Source: DAHUYF01 sp963789275 (GTDB lineage Bacteria; Pseudomonadota; Alphaproteobacteria; ATCC43930; CGMCC-115725). From it: a stretch of 64,000 bases of DNA. How positions within the stretch are numbered: the first letter of the stretch is position 1; every line of letters starts with the position of its first letter. This document shows positions 16,034-25,040 of the stretch, piece by piece. Location: contig CAWBKF010000016.1 in the NCBI GenBank assembly GCA_963789275.1, positions 1 to 64,000 of the forward strand, read 5' to 3'. The notes under the pieces are model-generated. The model had not been told where the DNA came from, searched no databases, and saw only the letters and a list, made by a program, of their open reading frames with translations. The position numbers and the translations under genes are program-made.

Positions 16034-17170
16034 CTAGGGCAGGCGATGCAGCGTGGCATCAAGGCGCGAGCCGCCATCGGCGGCGATCCACAGCGCGTCG
16101 AGCCGGCCATCCGGATTGAGCGCGAAGCGCAGCGTGCTCCGCCCCTTCTCCTCGAACACCAGCGCATCGGCGGCGACGCGGCCGGTGCGGGAGGTAGCGG
16201 CGGGAGTTTGCCCCGAATAAGGACCCGCGCCGACCGCGTAAAGTGCCTGGACCTCGGAGCCGGCGGCGCGCTCGATCGCCAGCATCAATTCGCGGCCATC
16301 GGGAAAATAGCCGTACCATTTGCCGAGAAAGGGGTCGGCGGGACCGCCGCCGGGCTCGGCGAGAACGAGATCGGGCGGCAGCGGCAGCGCCGCGCTGGGC
16401 GCCCTGCCCCAATCGCTCTCGCAATCGGCGCGGGTCGGCATCGGACCGTCGCCGGCGACGGCGAGGACGCAGGCGCCGAAGCGGCGCAGGAACAGGCCGG
16501 TATTGCCCGAGCCGTGGCCCGAGAAGCCCTCGGGCCGGTCAATGACGAGATGCGGCACGTCATGCGCCGCCAGCAGCGCGTCGGAGCGCGGACCGCGGCC
16601 GCCGGGATCGTAGGGGTCGTCCGCGAAATAGCTGATCATGACGCGGCCGCGGCGGATGGCGTCGATGTGGTCGAACAGCACGAAGCCGTTCTTGAGATAT
16701 GTCGGATGATCGGTGCCGTAATAGGCGGGCGCGTCGGCGATGACGGCGTGAATGTCGTTGCTCTCGCCGGCCGCCATCAGCGACAGCCACGCGCCTGCCG
16801 ACTGGCCCGCCAGCACGATCCGGCGATAACCCTGGTGCTTCAGCCGCGCGGCGGTAGCCGCCAACGCCGCGGCCGAGCGGCGCGGCTCCTCGCCCATGCG
16901 CGGCCGCAGCAGCCGGAACACGTCCCAGCCGGCATCGCGCAGCAAGCTGAGAAAGACCGGCACCGGCGCCTCGGCGCTTTCGGCGCCATAGAGGAAATTC
17001 ATGCCGTGATTCCAGATCACCGCGCCCGTGGCGGCGGTCGGTCCGTTGAGCGGCGTCGCGGGATAGGCGGGCTCGAGCGTGAAGTCGCCGGCGGCGGCGA
17101 GGCGCGGCAGCAGCAACGCCCCCAGGACCAAAAGGACCAGCGCCCGGCAGGGCGCGCGAAGCCAGATCAT
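16034..17170 (-). CDS. Secreted alpha/beta-hydrolase fold protein
   Basis: A 378 aa protein with a signal peptide (LVLLVLGALLLPRLAAAG). The nucleophile elbow GQSAGAWLSL (about residue 128) fits an alpha/beta hydrolase; AVIADAPAYYG and MISYFADDPYDPGGRG could supply the acid and DRPEGFSGHGSG the His. The C-terminal 120 residues (GKWYGYFPDGRELMLAIERA...) form a separate beta-rich domain of unknown role. The substrate is unknown. The start is ATG 17170, giving the signal peptide directly. It is divergent from the universal stress protein gene. Confidence 0.75.
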   Translation of the reverse strand: MIWLRAPCRALVLLVLGALLLPRLAAAGDFTLEPAYPATPLNGPTAATGAVIWNHGMNFLYGAESAEAPVPVFLSLLRDAGWDVFRLLRPRMGEEPRRSAAALAATAARLKHQGYRRIVLAGQSAGAWLSLMAAGESNDIHAVIADAPAYYGTDHPTYLKNGFVLFDHIDAIRRGRVMISYFADDPYDPGGRGPRSDALLAAHDVPHLVIDRPEGFSGHGSGNTGLFLRRFGACVLAVAGDGPMPTRADCESDWGRAPSAALPLPPDLVLAEPGGGPADPFLGKWYGYFPDGRELMLAIERAAGSEVQALYAVGAGPYSGQTPAATSRTGRVAADALVFEEKGRSTLRFALNPDGRLDALWIAADGGSRLDATLHRLP

Positions 17171-17303
17171 GCGGCCCACTGTGCTGAACCACCGGGGCGA
17201 TGACAAGACCGAACTCGTCATCGCCGCGCTCCCCCGCAATCGCCAGCGCGGTTGCGGCGGGGTCGACGCCGCGCCATGCTTGAGGGAAGCGAGGGAGGGT
17301 GGC

Positions 17304-18155
17304 ATGGCGCTGAAGGACATCCTGGTGCAGGTCGACGACGGCCGCGGGTATCAGGCGCGGCTCGCGCTGGCGGCGGCGCTCGCCGCCCGCTCCGATGGGC
17401 ATCTCACCGGGCTCTTCGTCATCGAGCCCATCAGCTTTTCCGCCCTGGCCGCGCCCGGCGGCCCGGACTTCGCCGCGGCCGAGGCGTTCCAGGCGGTCGA
17501 GCGGGAGCATCGCGCGGCACGCCTCAAGCTGGGCGAGCGTCTCGCCGCCCTCTTCCGCGATGCCGCCGACCGCGCCGGCGTGAGCAGCGAGTGGCGCGTC
17601 GCCGATGACGACGCCGCCACCGCCGTCGTGCTGCACGCGCGCTATGCCGATCTCGCCGTGCTCGGGCAGGCCGATCCCGACAACCCGCCGCTCGGCGCCG
17701 GCGTGGTGGAGGCCGTTCTCCTGGGCTCGGGCCGGCCGGCGCTGGTGGTCCCCTTCATCGGCGCCAAGAGCGTCGGCGAGCGGGTGCTGGTGGCGTGGAA
17801 CGCGACGCGCGAGGCGGCGCGGGCGCTGAACGACGCGATGCCGCTGCTCGCCCAGGCCGAGAAAGTCACGGTGCTGTCGGTCAATCCCGAGCGCGGCATC
17901 GGCGGCGAGGGCGATCTCCCTGCCGCCGATATCGCGCTGCATCTGGCGCGGCACGGCGTCAAAGCCGAGGCCGCCCACACCACGGCGGAAGACGTGAGCG
18001 TCGGTGACATCCTGCTGTCGCGCGCCGCGGATCTCGGCGCCGACCTCATTGTCATGGGCGGCTATGGCCACTCGCGCGCGCGCGAATTCGTGCTTGGCGG
18101 CGCGACCCGCGAGCTGCTGCGGCACATGACGGTGCCGGTGCTGCTGTCGCATTAG
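17304..18155 (+). CDS. Universal stress protein (tandem UspA domains)
   Basis: A 283 aa two-domain USP. The first half (MALKDILVQVDDGRGYQARL) lacks a clear nucleotide loop; the second half has ERVLVAWNATREAARAL and ends with MGGYGHSRAREFVLGGAT, matching the ATP-binding G-2x-G-9x-G-S/T signature. Such proteins are induced by starvation, oxidative stress or anaerobiosis. ATG 17304 has GGAGGG five bases upstream. No operon partner; the gene is followed by a palindromic interspersed repeat. Confidence 0.92.
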   Translation: MALKDILVQVDDGRGYQARLALAAALAARSDGHLTGLFVIEPISFSALAAPGGPDFAAAEAFQAVEREHRAARLKLGERLAALFRDAADRAGVSSEWRVADDDAATAVVLHARYADLAVLGQADPDNPPLGAGVVEAVLLGSGRPALVVPFIGAKSVGERVLVAWNATREAARALNDAMPLLAQAEKVTVLSVNPERGIGGEGDLPAADIALHLARHGVKAEAAHTTAEDVSVGDILLSRAADLGADLIVMGGYGHSRAREFVLGGATRELLRHMTVPVLLSH

Positions 18156-18177
18156 GGCAGGTCTCGAGCACCATCCT

Positions 18178-18335
18178 CGCTTTCGCCGCGAAAGCGCTAG
18201 TTGGTGCACACATTTCGCAGCAACGCATTCCTCACCAATCGCCTTGCCCGCGAAAGCGGGAATCCAGGGCCCTCAAAATGCAGCGAGCGGAGCGCTTCCC
18301 CTGGGTCCCCGCTTTCGCGGGGACGGCGGGATAAG
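18178..18335. repeat. Palindromic interspersed repeat after the stress-protein gene
   Basis: A first stem CGCTTTCG/CGAAAGCG (18179-18197) may serve as a transcription terminator, though it has no T-run. Then GCCCGCGAAAGCGGGAATCC (from 18245) pairs imperfectly with the CCCTGGGTCCCCGCTTTCGC block (18298-18324). The latter is the widely dispersed alphaproteobacterial repeat often mistranslated as VPAKAGTQ; that peptide is seen here in the reverse frame. Confidence 0.7.
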
Positions 18336-18370
18336 TAACGGAAGGCGCAGCGTTTTTTCGGATGCGCGCA

Positions 18371-19057
18371 TCACAGCGCGATGCCGAACACCTCGTCGAG
18401 GCCGCGGCGGCCGGCCGCGGTGATGAGCAGCGCGCGGCTGTCGCGTTGGCGCTCGACCCAATGCAGCGCGAAGCAGCGCGCGGCAAGCGCCGCGCCGATG
18501 GCGCCGCCGAGATGCGGCCGACGCTCGGTCCAATCGAGGCAAGGGCGGCAATAGGCCCGCCGCCGCCGGCGCGCATCGGCAAGATCGAGCCCGAAGCCGG
18601 TGAGGAAGTCGACACCCACCTCGGTCACCTCGCCCCCCTGGTCGGTAAGCACGATATGGCCGCCGGCGCCTAGCGCATCGGCGAGGCCGACGCCGAGCCG
18701 GCCGGCGAAATGGTCGTAGCAGGTGCGCGCGGTGCGGAGCGCCGCATCCGCCTTGGATGGCGGGCGATAGCGCTCAGGCGCGCCCACCGCCACTTCCATG
18801 ATGCTCTCGATCATGCGCGCGACTTGCGGCGTGGCAAGGCGGTAGTAGCGGTGGCGCCCCTGCTTCTGCAGCGCGAGCATCCGGCTCTGGGTCAGCTTCG
18901 CCAGATGGCCACTGGCGGTCTGCGGCGAAACGCCGGCGAAATAGGCGAGCTCGCTGGCGGTGAGCGCGCGACCGTCGAGCAGCGCCGTCAGGATGTTGGC
19001 CCGGGCGGGATCGCCGACCAGCGCGGCGATCTCGGCAAGGCGCGGGTCTTCTTTCAT
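18371..19057 (-). CDS. ArsR/SmtB-family transcriptional regulator
   Basis: A 228 aa regulator. The winged helix is at residues 8-85 (ALVGDPARANILTALLDGRA, ELAYFAGVSPQTASGHLAKL, KQGRHRYYRLATPQVARMIE). The longer-than-usual C-terminal half has two cysteine motifs (ARTCYDHFAGRLGVGLADAL and YCRPCLDWTERRPHLGGAIG), the pattern of the ArsR-plus-YdfF type seen beside transporters and oxidoreductases; it may bind metal or sense thiols. ATG 19057 starts the protein at the family's normal N-terminus. No obvious target gene is adjacent. Confidence 0.88.
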   Translation of the reverse strand: MKEDPRLAEIAALVGDPARANILTALLDGRALTASELAYFAGVSPQTASGHLAKLTQSRMLALQKQGRHRYYRLATPQVARMIESIMEVAVGAPERYRPPSKADAALRTARTCYDHFAGRLGVGLADALGAGGHIVLTDQGGEVTEVGVDFLTGFGLDLADARRRRRAYCRPCLDWTERRPHLGGAIGAALAARCFALHWVERQRDSRALLITAAGRRGLDEVFGIAL

Positions 19058-19166
19058 GCCCGAGAGTCTAGCGCGCCGGGGCGATGACGGCATCCGTCGA
19101 CGCTTCGGCCACGACCGAAGCGTTCCGGTCAGTCCCCGTCAGTGGCAGGACGAGTAGTGGATGACG

Positions 19167-19717
19167 CTACCAGGTGCGCACGCGCCCGGTATCGACATGG
19201 ACGAAGTCGGAACGCGGGTAATATCCGACGCCACCGCGGCGCAGCGCCAGCGCCGCGGCGCGCACATGCCGCAGGCCGCGCCCGGGGACGCGGATGTCGA
19301 TCGCCATGCCCTGGAGATGCAGGCTGTTCTGCGCGACGCCGTCGCCGAGGCTCGCCAGCATGGCGTTGGTCTGCGGCGAGCGGTAGCCGGAGATGACATG
19401 GAACGGCTCGCGCGTCTCGAGATGGCCGTGCAGATCGGCAAGCAGGTCGAGGAGCTGGGGATCGATGACATGGACCTGGTCGGTGCGGAAATCGCGCAGC
19501 AGCCAGTCGATGTGCCGCATCGCCTCGGGCAGGTAGCGGCCCTCGGCATAGTAGACGGTGGAGAGCCTTCTCGCCGGTATGCAGGTTCTCGAAAGGCCAG
19601 CACCCGCGGCGTCAGCAGCCGCCGCGCCGCTTCGGCCGGAAACGCCAAGCCGCCTGCCAGAGCCGCCCCGGCGATCCCCAGGAATCGCCGGCGGCTCACC
19701 GCCCCGCAACCAACCAT
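19167..19717 (-). pseudogene. DUF882/YcbK-like murein peptidase (M15A), frameshifted
   Basis: A Tat signal (SRRRFLGIAG) and hydrophobic stretch AALAGGLAFPAEAARRLL lead the protein. The peptidase core lies in another frame: STVYYAEGRYLPEAMRHIDW, HVISGYRSPQTNAMLA, SLHLQGMAIDIRV and GYYPRSDFVHVDTG, containing the zinc ligands His, Asp and His. Between them the expected FENLHTGEK is recovered only by removing two extra bases, near 19601 and 19571. The gene follows the L,D-transpeptidase on the same strand, a pairing common in Alphaproteobacteria; both act on the cell-wall peptide. Double frameshift in a conserved gene suggests sequence error. Confidence 0.83.
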
Positions 19718-19837
19718 CCACGCCCCCGGCAACACTCACCCCAGCGCTCGTGCGGCCACCCCGTGCTACTAGAGCACCGGATGGTTAATGACGCAACTGA
19801 GGATGTGGCCCAAACATTGCGGAAGCGTTACGACGCG

Positions 19838-21430
19838 CTAGTTTGCGATGGATTTTGTTGCGATCGGCCCGGGAGCCGGCGCGAGGGGAACGGCGGCAAG
19901 CCGCTCCCCGGCGTCGCGCGCATCCATGGCGGCGGCAAGCCGCAGGTCGCGGCCATAGATATCGTCGCGGAACTCGACCGCCCCGTCGGGATCGACGAAG
20001 GCGGTCCAATAGAGCAGATAGACCGGGATGCTGTGCGCCAGCGGCACGCGGCGGGTATCGCCTTGGGCGATCGCGCCGTCGATGTCATCGAGGCTCCAGG
20101 CGGTCTTGCCGCCGGCGAGCACGTAGAGCGCAAGGTCGCGCGGATCCTCGAGCCGGACGCAGCCATGGCTCAGCGTTCGGATCACTCGGCTGAACAGCGG
20201 ATGCGTCGGCGTATCGTGGAGGTAGACGTCGTAGATATTGGGCAGCTCGAACTTGATGCGCCCGAGCGCATTATCCGGCCCCGGCAGCTGCTGCAACGGC
20301 GAGCGGCCGGTGGCGCCGACATAGACATAGTGATTGCGGTCGAGGTAATGCGGATCGCGCCGCGCATGCGGCAGGATCTCCTTGCGGATGATCGAGGCCG
20401 GAATGTTCCAGGGCGGGTTGAACAGCACGGCGTTCATGCGGGCGCGCAGCACCGGCGTCGGATGCTGCTCGGCGCCGACGATGGCGCGCATGCTGAGTCC
20501 GGCGACGCCGTGCTCGATGACGGTGAGCCACGCGGCGGGGACGTTCACCTCGATGCGGGTGGCCGGCCAATCGCGCGGCGTCTCGCGCCAGCGCTCGAGA
20601 TTGTCACGAATCTGCTCCAGCCGGGCGACGGCGGGGACATTGAGCGCGACGTAGGTATCGTGCCCGACCCGGCCGTCGACCGCGATGCCGTGATCGGCCT
20701 GGAAACGCCGCACGGCGCCCTCGAGCGCGGCGTCGAACTCGGTGCCGGTAGCATCGGCGGGGAGGAAATCCTCGGCGATGAGCCGGCGGCGAAGCTTCGC
20801 GATCGCGGGATCGCTGTCGCCCAGCATGAGCTTGCCGGCCTCGGGAACGCGGGGCCAGCCGCCGGCGGCGACGATGGCGCGATAGCGGACGAGGGCCGCC
20901 TGGAGGCGCTGATAGGCCGGCTCAAGCGGCGCGAGCCCGGCCAGAACCATCTCGGGGTCGCCGCTTGCGGCCCGGTCGAGCGTCGCTTCGACATCGAACG
21001 CCGGCGCCGGGAGGGCCCAGTCGCTCTCGATCGCCGACGAGCGGACCCGGCCCTGGGCCAGCGCCATGGCGTAGCGCAAGAAGGCATCGGTCAGCAGCAA
21101 TTCGCGCTCTTCGGGGCTGGCCGCCGGCACAGCGAAGGCAGCGGGATCGATGCCATGGGCGGCCGCCCCGCTCAGCGCCCTCACCAGCGCCGCTTCGCGC
21201 TCGGGCGCCGCGAGCCAGATCGGCCGATAGTCGCGCGCCGCGTAGAGCTTGGTCAGCGCCTCCCGGTCGAGCGACCGCCCGGCAAGGCGCAGCCCGCCAT
21301 CCCCGGCCAGCAGGCTCGTGAGGGCCGCGTCCTCGCCCTCCTGGGCGACGGCCGCAGGGACGAGCGACGGCGCGCCGACGGTCAGAAGAAGCGTGACCAG
21401 CAGAAGGGGAGCGAGAAATATCCGGGGCAT
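19838..21430 (-). CDS. L,D-transpeptidase (YcbB/LdtD-like)
   Basis: A 530 aa murein cross-linking enzyme. Signal peptide MPRIFLAPLLLVTLLLTVGA; a scaffold domain follows, then a peptidoglycan-binding domain (AVRRFQADHGIAVDGRVGHD, about residue 240) and the YkuD catalytic domain. The active site is YLHDTPTHPLFSR and TLSHGCVRLEDP with nucleophile Cys near residue 423, matching YcbB. It makes 3-3 cross-links in the periplasm. ATG 21430 was chosen because it begins the signal peptide. The DUF882 peptidase gene follows 120 bp downstream. Confidence 0.93.
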   Translation of the reverse strand: MPRIFLAPLLLVTLLLTVGAPSLVPAAVAQEGEDAALTSLLAGDGGLRLAGRSLDREALTKLYAARDYRPIWLAAPEREAALVRALSGAAAHGIDPAAFAVPAASPEERELLLTDAFLRYAMALAQGRVRSSAIESDWALPAPAFDVEATLDRAASGDPEMVLAGLAPLEPAYQRLQAALVRYRAIVAAGGWPRVPEAGKLMLGDSDPAIAKLRRRLIAEDFLPADATGTEFDAALEGAVRRFQADHGIAVDGRVGHDTYVALNVPAVARLEQIRDNLERWRETPRDWPATRIEVNVPAAWLTVIEHGVAGLSMRAIVGAEQHPTPVLRARMNAVLFNPPWNIPASIIRKEILPHARRDPHYLDRNHYVYVGATGRSPLQQLPGPDNALGRIKFELPNIYDVYLHDTPTHPLFSRVIRTLSHGCVRLEDPRDLALYVLAGGKTAWSLDDIDGAIAQGDTRRVPLAHSIPVYLLYWTAFVDPDGAVEFRDDIYGRDLRLAAAMDARDAGERLAAVPLAPAPGPIATKSIAN

Positions 21431-21522
21431 GATCGTGGCAGAGTATACAACCTTCGCCACAATTATGCTCTAGCGGCGATTAACGAGTCGTTCACATCCT
21501 GATCGCCGGCGACACGATTTTT

Positions 21523-22638
21523 CTAGCCCCAGACCTCGCGTGCGGTCTCGACGATAAGGCGCAGCTTGGCCTTTTCTTCCTCGACGCTGAGGGCATTGCC
21601 TTCCACCGTCGAGGAGAAGCCGCATTGCGGGCTGAGGCAGAGCTGGTCGAGCGGCACGTATTTCGCCGCCTCGTCGATGCGGCGCTTGAGGTCGTCCTTC
21701 TTCTCGAGCGCGCCCTTCTTGGTCGTGACCAGGCCGAGCACCACCATCTTGCCTTTGGGCACGAAGCGCAGCGGCTCGAAGCCGCCGGAACGGGCATCGT
21801 CATATTCGAGGAAGAAGCCGTCGACCTGGAGCTGGCCGAACAGCGCCTCGGCGACATGGTCATAGCCGCCCGACGCCACCCAGGACGAGCGGAAATTGCC
21901 GCGGCACATATGCGTGCACACCGTCATCTCCGCCGGCTTCTTGGCCAGCGCCGCGTTGATGATGCGGATATAGGTCAGATGCTGGTTCTCGCCGCTGCCG
22001 CCGAGCTTGCTGATGTACTCGCGCTGGGTGGGATCGTTGAGATAGGCGAGGCTGGTGTCGTCGAGCTGGAGATAGGTGCAGCCGAGCTTGCCCAGCGCCG
22101 CGATCTCGTCGGCATAGACCCGGCCGAGATCGTCCCAGAACGGATCGAGGGTGGGATAAAGCGTCTCGTCGATGGCCGCGCGGCCGCCGCGGTAATGCAT
22201 CATGCTGGGCGACGGGATGGTGAGCTTGGGCGTCGCCTTCGCGGTCGATTTCAGGAATTTGAAATCCTCGGCGAAGATCGGCTTCGCCAAGTTGAGCCGG
22301 CCCGTCACTTTCAGCGCCGCCGGCGCGAACTCGATGTCGCCCTTCTCATTGTGGAACTTGACGGCAAGGTTGTCCTGCACCTTGGTGACGCCGCCGACCT
22401 GGTAGAGGAAATCCATATGCCAGGAGCCGCGGCGGAACTCGCCGTCGGTGACGCCTTCGAGGCCGATCTCCTCCTGCATGCGCACCGCCTCGGTGATCGC
22501 CTCATCCTCGATGCGGCGCAGCTCGGCGGCGGCGATGCGACCCTGCTTCAGGTCCTCGCGCGCCTGCAGCAGCTTTTTCGGCCGCAGCAGGCTACCGACG
22601 TGATCGGCGCGGAACGGCGGCTTGGTGCGATGGGCCAT
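21523..22638 (-). CDS. Core MetE-like (cobalamin-independent) methyltransferase
   Basis: A 371 aa protein equal to the catalytic half of MetE, without the N-terminal duplicate. It opens FRADHVGSLLRPKKLL, then GLEGVTDGEFRRGSWHMDFL (substrate binding) and TYLQLDDTSLAYL. The zinc ligands of MetE appear as His and Cys in VCTHMCRGNFRSS, Glu in FFLEYDD and Cys in SPQCGFSSTVEG. It should transfer a methyl group from a folate or other donor to a thiol; such short forms need not make methionine. Good ribosome site (AAGGAGGAG). Third gene of an operon after the HTH-methyltransferase and MetF-like genes (48 bp gap). Confidence 0.9.
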   Translation of the reverse strand: MAHRTKPPFRADHVGSLLRPKKLLQAREDLKQGRIAAAELRRIEDEAITEAVRMQEEIGLEGVTDGEFRRGSWHMDFLYQVGGVTKVQDNLAVKFHNEKGDIEFAPAALKVTGRLNLAKPIFAEDFKFLKSTAKATPKLTIPSPSMMHYRGGRAAIDETLYPTLDPFWDDLGRVYADEIAALGKLGCTYLQLDDTSLAYLNDPTQREYISKLGGSGENQHLTYIRIINAALAKKPAEMTVCTHMCRGNFRSSWVASGGYDHVAEALFGQLQVDGFFLEYDDARSGGFEPLRFVPKGKMVVLGLVTTKKGALEKKDDLKRRIDEAAKYVPLDQLCLSPQCGFSSTVEGNALSVEEEKAKLRLIVETAREVWG

Positions 22639-22685
22639 CGAAACGTCTCCTCCTTCTTGCGGTTTCCCGGGCTGTTTCCCGGGCT

Positions 22686-23582
22686 TCAACCTGACGCGAT
22701 CGGCACGCGAAATCCAGTCTCTCCTTCGGCGAGGTCGATCGCCCCGGCGGCGGCCGCGGACAGCCAGCGGGCGGTGCGGGCGACGCCGCCGAAGGTGAAG
22801 AAGTGCAAGCCGGCGATGGCGCTCCCCTCGCCGTCGCCGGCGAGGCGGTGGATCACCCCTTCGGGGCCGGCCTCGGTGAGCAGCCTCGCCACCGCCGCGT
22901 GGCCGCTGGTGAGGTGGCGCAGCGCATTGCCGACGCCGCAGCGCACGGCGAACTTGGCCAGCGTCGCGATGCTGGCGGGGCCGGCGAGGCCGATATGGAT
23001 CGGGGCCGTCACGCCCTCGGCGCGGCAGGCCGCGATGAACGCCAGGATCGGCGGCGCGGCGAAGCCGAACTGGGTGACGATGAACGGCTCGAGCCCCGCC
23101 TGGCGCGCGAGGCCGAGCTTCAAACGCAGCGCGTCGGCAAGCGCGCGGGCGCCGATCTTGGGATGGCCTTCGGGATAGCCTGCGAGGCCGATGCGGCGGA
23201 TGCCATGGCGTTCGAAGAGCCCGGTCGACAGGATCTCGAAGCTGCTGGCGAACGGGCCCGCCGGCCGGTCGAGATCGCCGGCGATGACCAGCGCGCTCTC
23301 GACCCCGGCCTCGCCGGCGAGCCGGCGCAGGTAGTCGTGCAGCTGGGTGAAGTTGGCGAGCGGCCGGGCCGCGACATGCGGCACGGGACAGAGGCCGGCG
23401 CGCCGCAGCCGCGCCGCGGCTTCGATGATGGCGTGATGCGTGTCGCCCGGCGCGGTGTTGATGAAGACCGTGGTCCCGGGGGCGACGAGGTCGGCGAGCG
23501 CGGCGCCGGCGAGCGGATCGCGCGCCGAAACTTCGAGCGAGGCGCCGCGCATGAGCTCGACAATGCGCTGGCGCCGGCTCAT
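22686..23582 (-). CDS. Methylenetetrahydrofolate reductase-like protein
   Basis: A 298 aa TIM-barrel flavoprotein of the MetF family. Seen: SLEVSARDPLAGAALADLVA near the N-terminus, TTVFINTAPGDTHHAIIEAA, PVPHVAARPLANFTQLHDYL (the MetF HxxxR region), SALVIAGDLDRPAG and LHFFTFGGVARTARWL at the C-terminus. It is a distant MetF relative of the kind often placed beside short MetE-like enzymes, so it may handle a methyl- or methylene-folate in a demethylation pathway. Its ATG overlaps the stop of the upstream methyltransferase gene by 4 bp (ATGA), indicating translational coupling. Confidence 0.82.
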   Translation of the reverse strand: MSRRQRIVELMRGASLEVSARDPLAGAALADLVAPGTTVFINTAPGDTHHAIIEAAARLRRAGLCPVPHVAARPLANFTQLHDYLRRLAGEAGVESALVIAGDLDRPAGPFASSFEILSTGLFERHGIRRIGLAGYPEGHPKIGARALADALRLKLGLARQAGLEPFIVTQFGFAAPPILAFIAACRAEGVTAPIHIGLAGPASIATLAKFAVRCGVGNALRHLTSGHAAVARLLTEAGPEGVIHRLAGDGEGSAIAGLHFFTFGGVARTARWLSAAAAGAIDLAEGETGFRVPIASG

Positions 23583-24982
23583 CCGCTGTCGCGCTTGCGC
23601 GAGATGACGAAGGACTCGTCCCAGAACCACAGCCCGCCATGCTCCTGCAGCACCTGCTTGGTGGCCTGCAGATAGGCGCCGCTGCTGATCGCCTCGGAAA
23701 GCCGCTGATCCTCGATCTGCGCGACGTAGATCGCGGCATTCCAGGCGGCAAACAGCGTCGACGTGCCGATTGTCTCGCTGATCTCGCTCGGCAGCGTGTG
23801 CATGTCATAGCGGAAGAGCGAGCGCGCATCGGCGTAGGCGGAGAAATTCAGCTCGCGGCCGCTGCCGCCGAGCTCGGTCTTGGTCGCGCGCAGCAGCTGG
23901 TGCCGGTCGGTGATGAAGGGGTTCTCGCCCGGCCAGACCTTCTGGATGATCTCGAGTCCGGGATCATGCCCGTGCGAGTGGATGGCGATGAGCCGGCCGC
24001 CGGGCCCGAGGCTCCGCGCCAGCGGTGCGATGATCTTCTTCGCCTTGAACTCGGTTGGCGCGCGCGCGCGGTAGGGCTGCGAGGCGATGACGAGATCATA
24101 GTCGGCACGCGCCGCGCCGCGGCGCGGGCGCACCTGGTCGAGCAGGAATTTGTGGTCCTCGCGATAAAGCACGAGCACCACCGGCTTTTCGTAGAGCGGA
24201 TTGCCGGTGGCGGCGCTCGAGCGCGCGCGCCAGTGCTCGGCGAGGAAAGGATGGAGATCGCCGATCTGGCGCTCGAAATCATGCGCGGTGGTGCCGGTGA
24301 GGCCGACCTCCTGCCACACCAGGCTGGTCGCCGCGGTGACCGAGTTCGGCGTGAGCCACGGCGCTTCGGAATAGTACATGTTGGTGATGATCAGCATGGT
24401 CGCGGGATGCTCGAACAACCGGTCCGGCATCTTCTCCAGCGCGAGGCGGACATCCTCGAGGCTGATCTCCTTGCCGACGATGTAGAACGGCATCGTCGGG
24501 AAGCGGTAATGCATGGCGCGCATGACGCGCGACAGCACCGTACCGTCGCCGACGCCGGCATCGAAGACGCGCAATGCCGGCGGGCGCGGATGGATGTTGG
24601 CGAGCTCCATCGCGACGCGCTGCGCCACCACCTGCTTCTCGCCGCAGGTGGTCACGAACAGCAGGTATTTCTGGCGGTTGTCGTAGAAGCGGAAATTCTT
24701 GGCGCCGCCGAGCTCGGGATCGGCGGCGGCGCCGCGCGGCACCGGCAGCTGCGCGGCGCCGTTGCCCGACATCCCGCGGCCGCGCCTTCCGGCCGGACCT
24801 TGCTGGTACTGCTCGATGAAGGTGCGCACGCGCTCCACCGTCTCGGTGGTGACGCGCCCGCCGAAGCGCAGCCGGCTCACCAGCTTGCCGTCATTGACCG
24901 CGAGGCGGCCGAAGGTCGATTCCGCCATACCGACGCGGCGGCAGTAGCCCGAGATTTCCCCGAGGAGCGAGTCGTTGTCCAT
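23579..24982 (-). CDS. SAM-dependent methyltransferase with N-terminal HTH-like domain
   Basis: A 467 aa two-part protein. Residues 1-60 (ISGYCRRVGMAESTFGRLAV, LVSRLRFGGRVTTETVERVR) look like the short phage-repressor-like DNA-binding domain found alone in many alphaproteobacterial proteins. A Gly/Arg linker follows, then a class I methyltransferase: NRQKYLLFVTTCGEKQVVAQ and the SAM loop RVFDAGVGDGTVLSRVM near residue 140. Later motifs include DYDLVIASQPYRARAPTEFK and LGPGGRLIAIHSHGHDPGLE. First gene of a three-gene operon with the MetF-like and MetE-like genes; GGGAGGAAAGGGCG precedes the ATG. A palindrome array lies 59 bp upstream. The methyl acceptor is unknown. Confidence 0.8.
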   Translation of the reverse strand: MDNDSLLGEISGYCRRVGMAESTFGRLAVNDGKLVSRLRFGGRVTTETVERVRTFIEQYQQGPAGRRGRGMSGNGAAQLPVPRGAAADPELGGAKNFRFYDNRQKYLLFVTTCGEKQVVAQRVAMELANIHPRPPALRVFDAGVGDGTVLSRVMRAMHYRFPTMPFYIVGKEISLEDVRLALEKMPDRLFEHPATMLIITNMYYSEAPWLTPNSVTAATSLVWQEVGLTGTTAHDFERQIGDLHPFLAEHWRARSSAATGNPLYEKPVVLVLYREDHKFLLDQVRPRRGAARADYDLVIASQPYRARAPTEFKAKKIIAPLARSLGPGGRLIAIHSHGHDPGLEIIQKVWPGENPFITDRHQLLRATKTELGGSGRELNFSAYADARSLFRYDMHTLPSEISETIGTSTLFAAWNAAIYVAQIEDQRLSEAISSGAYLQATKQVLQEHGGLWFWDESFVISRKRDSG

Positions 24983-25040
24983 CGCCCTTTCCTCCCCAGC
25001 CTTATTCGAGGCCGGGTGGGCGACAAAATCAAGCAGAAAC

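Noticed and set aside
18232..18615. Short minus-strand protein containing VPAKAGTQGKR
   Set aside because: This is the translation of a dispersed palindromic repeat plus antisense of the ArsR gene.
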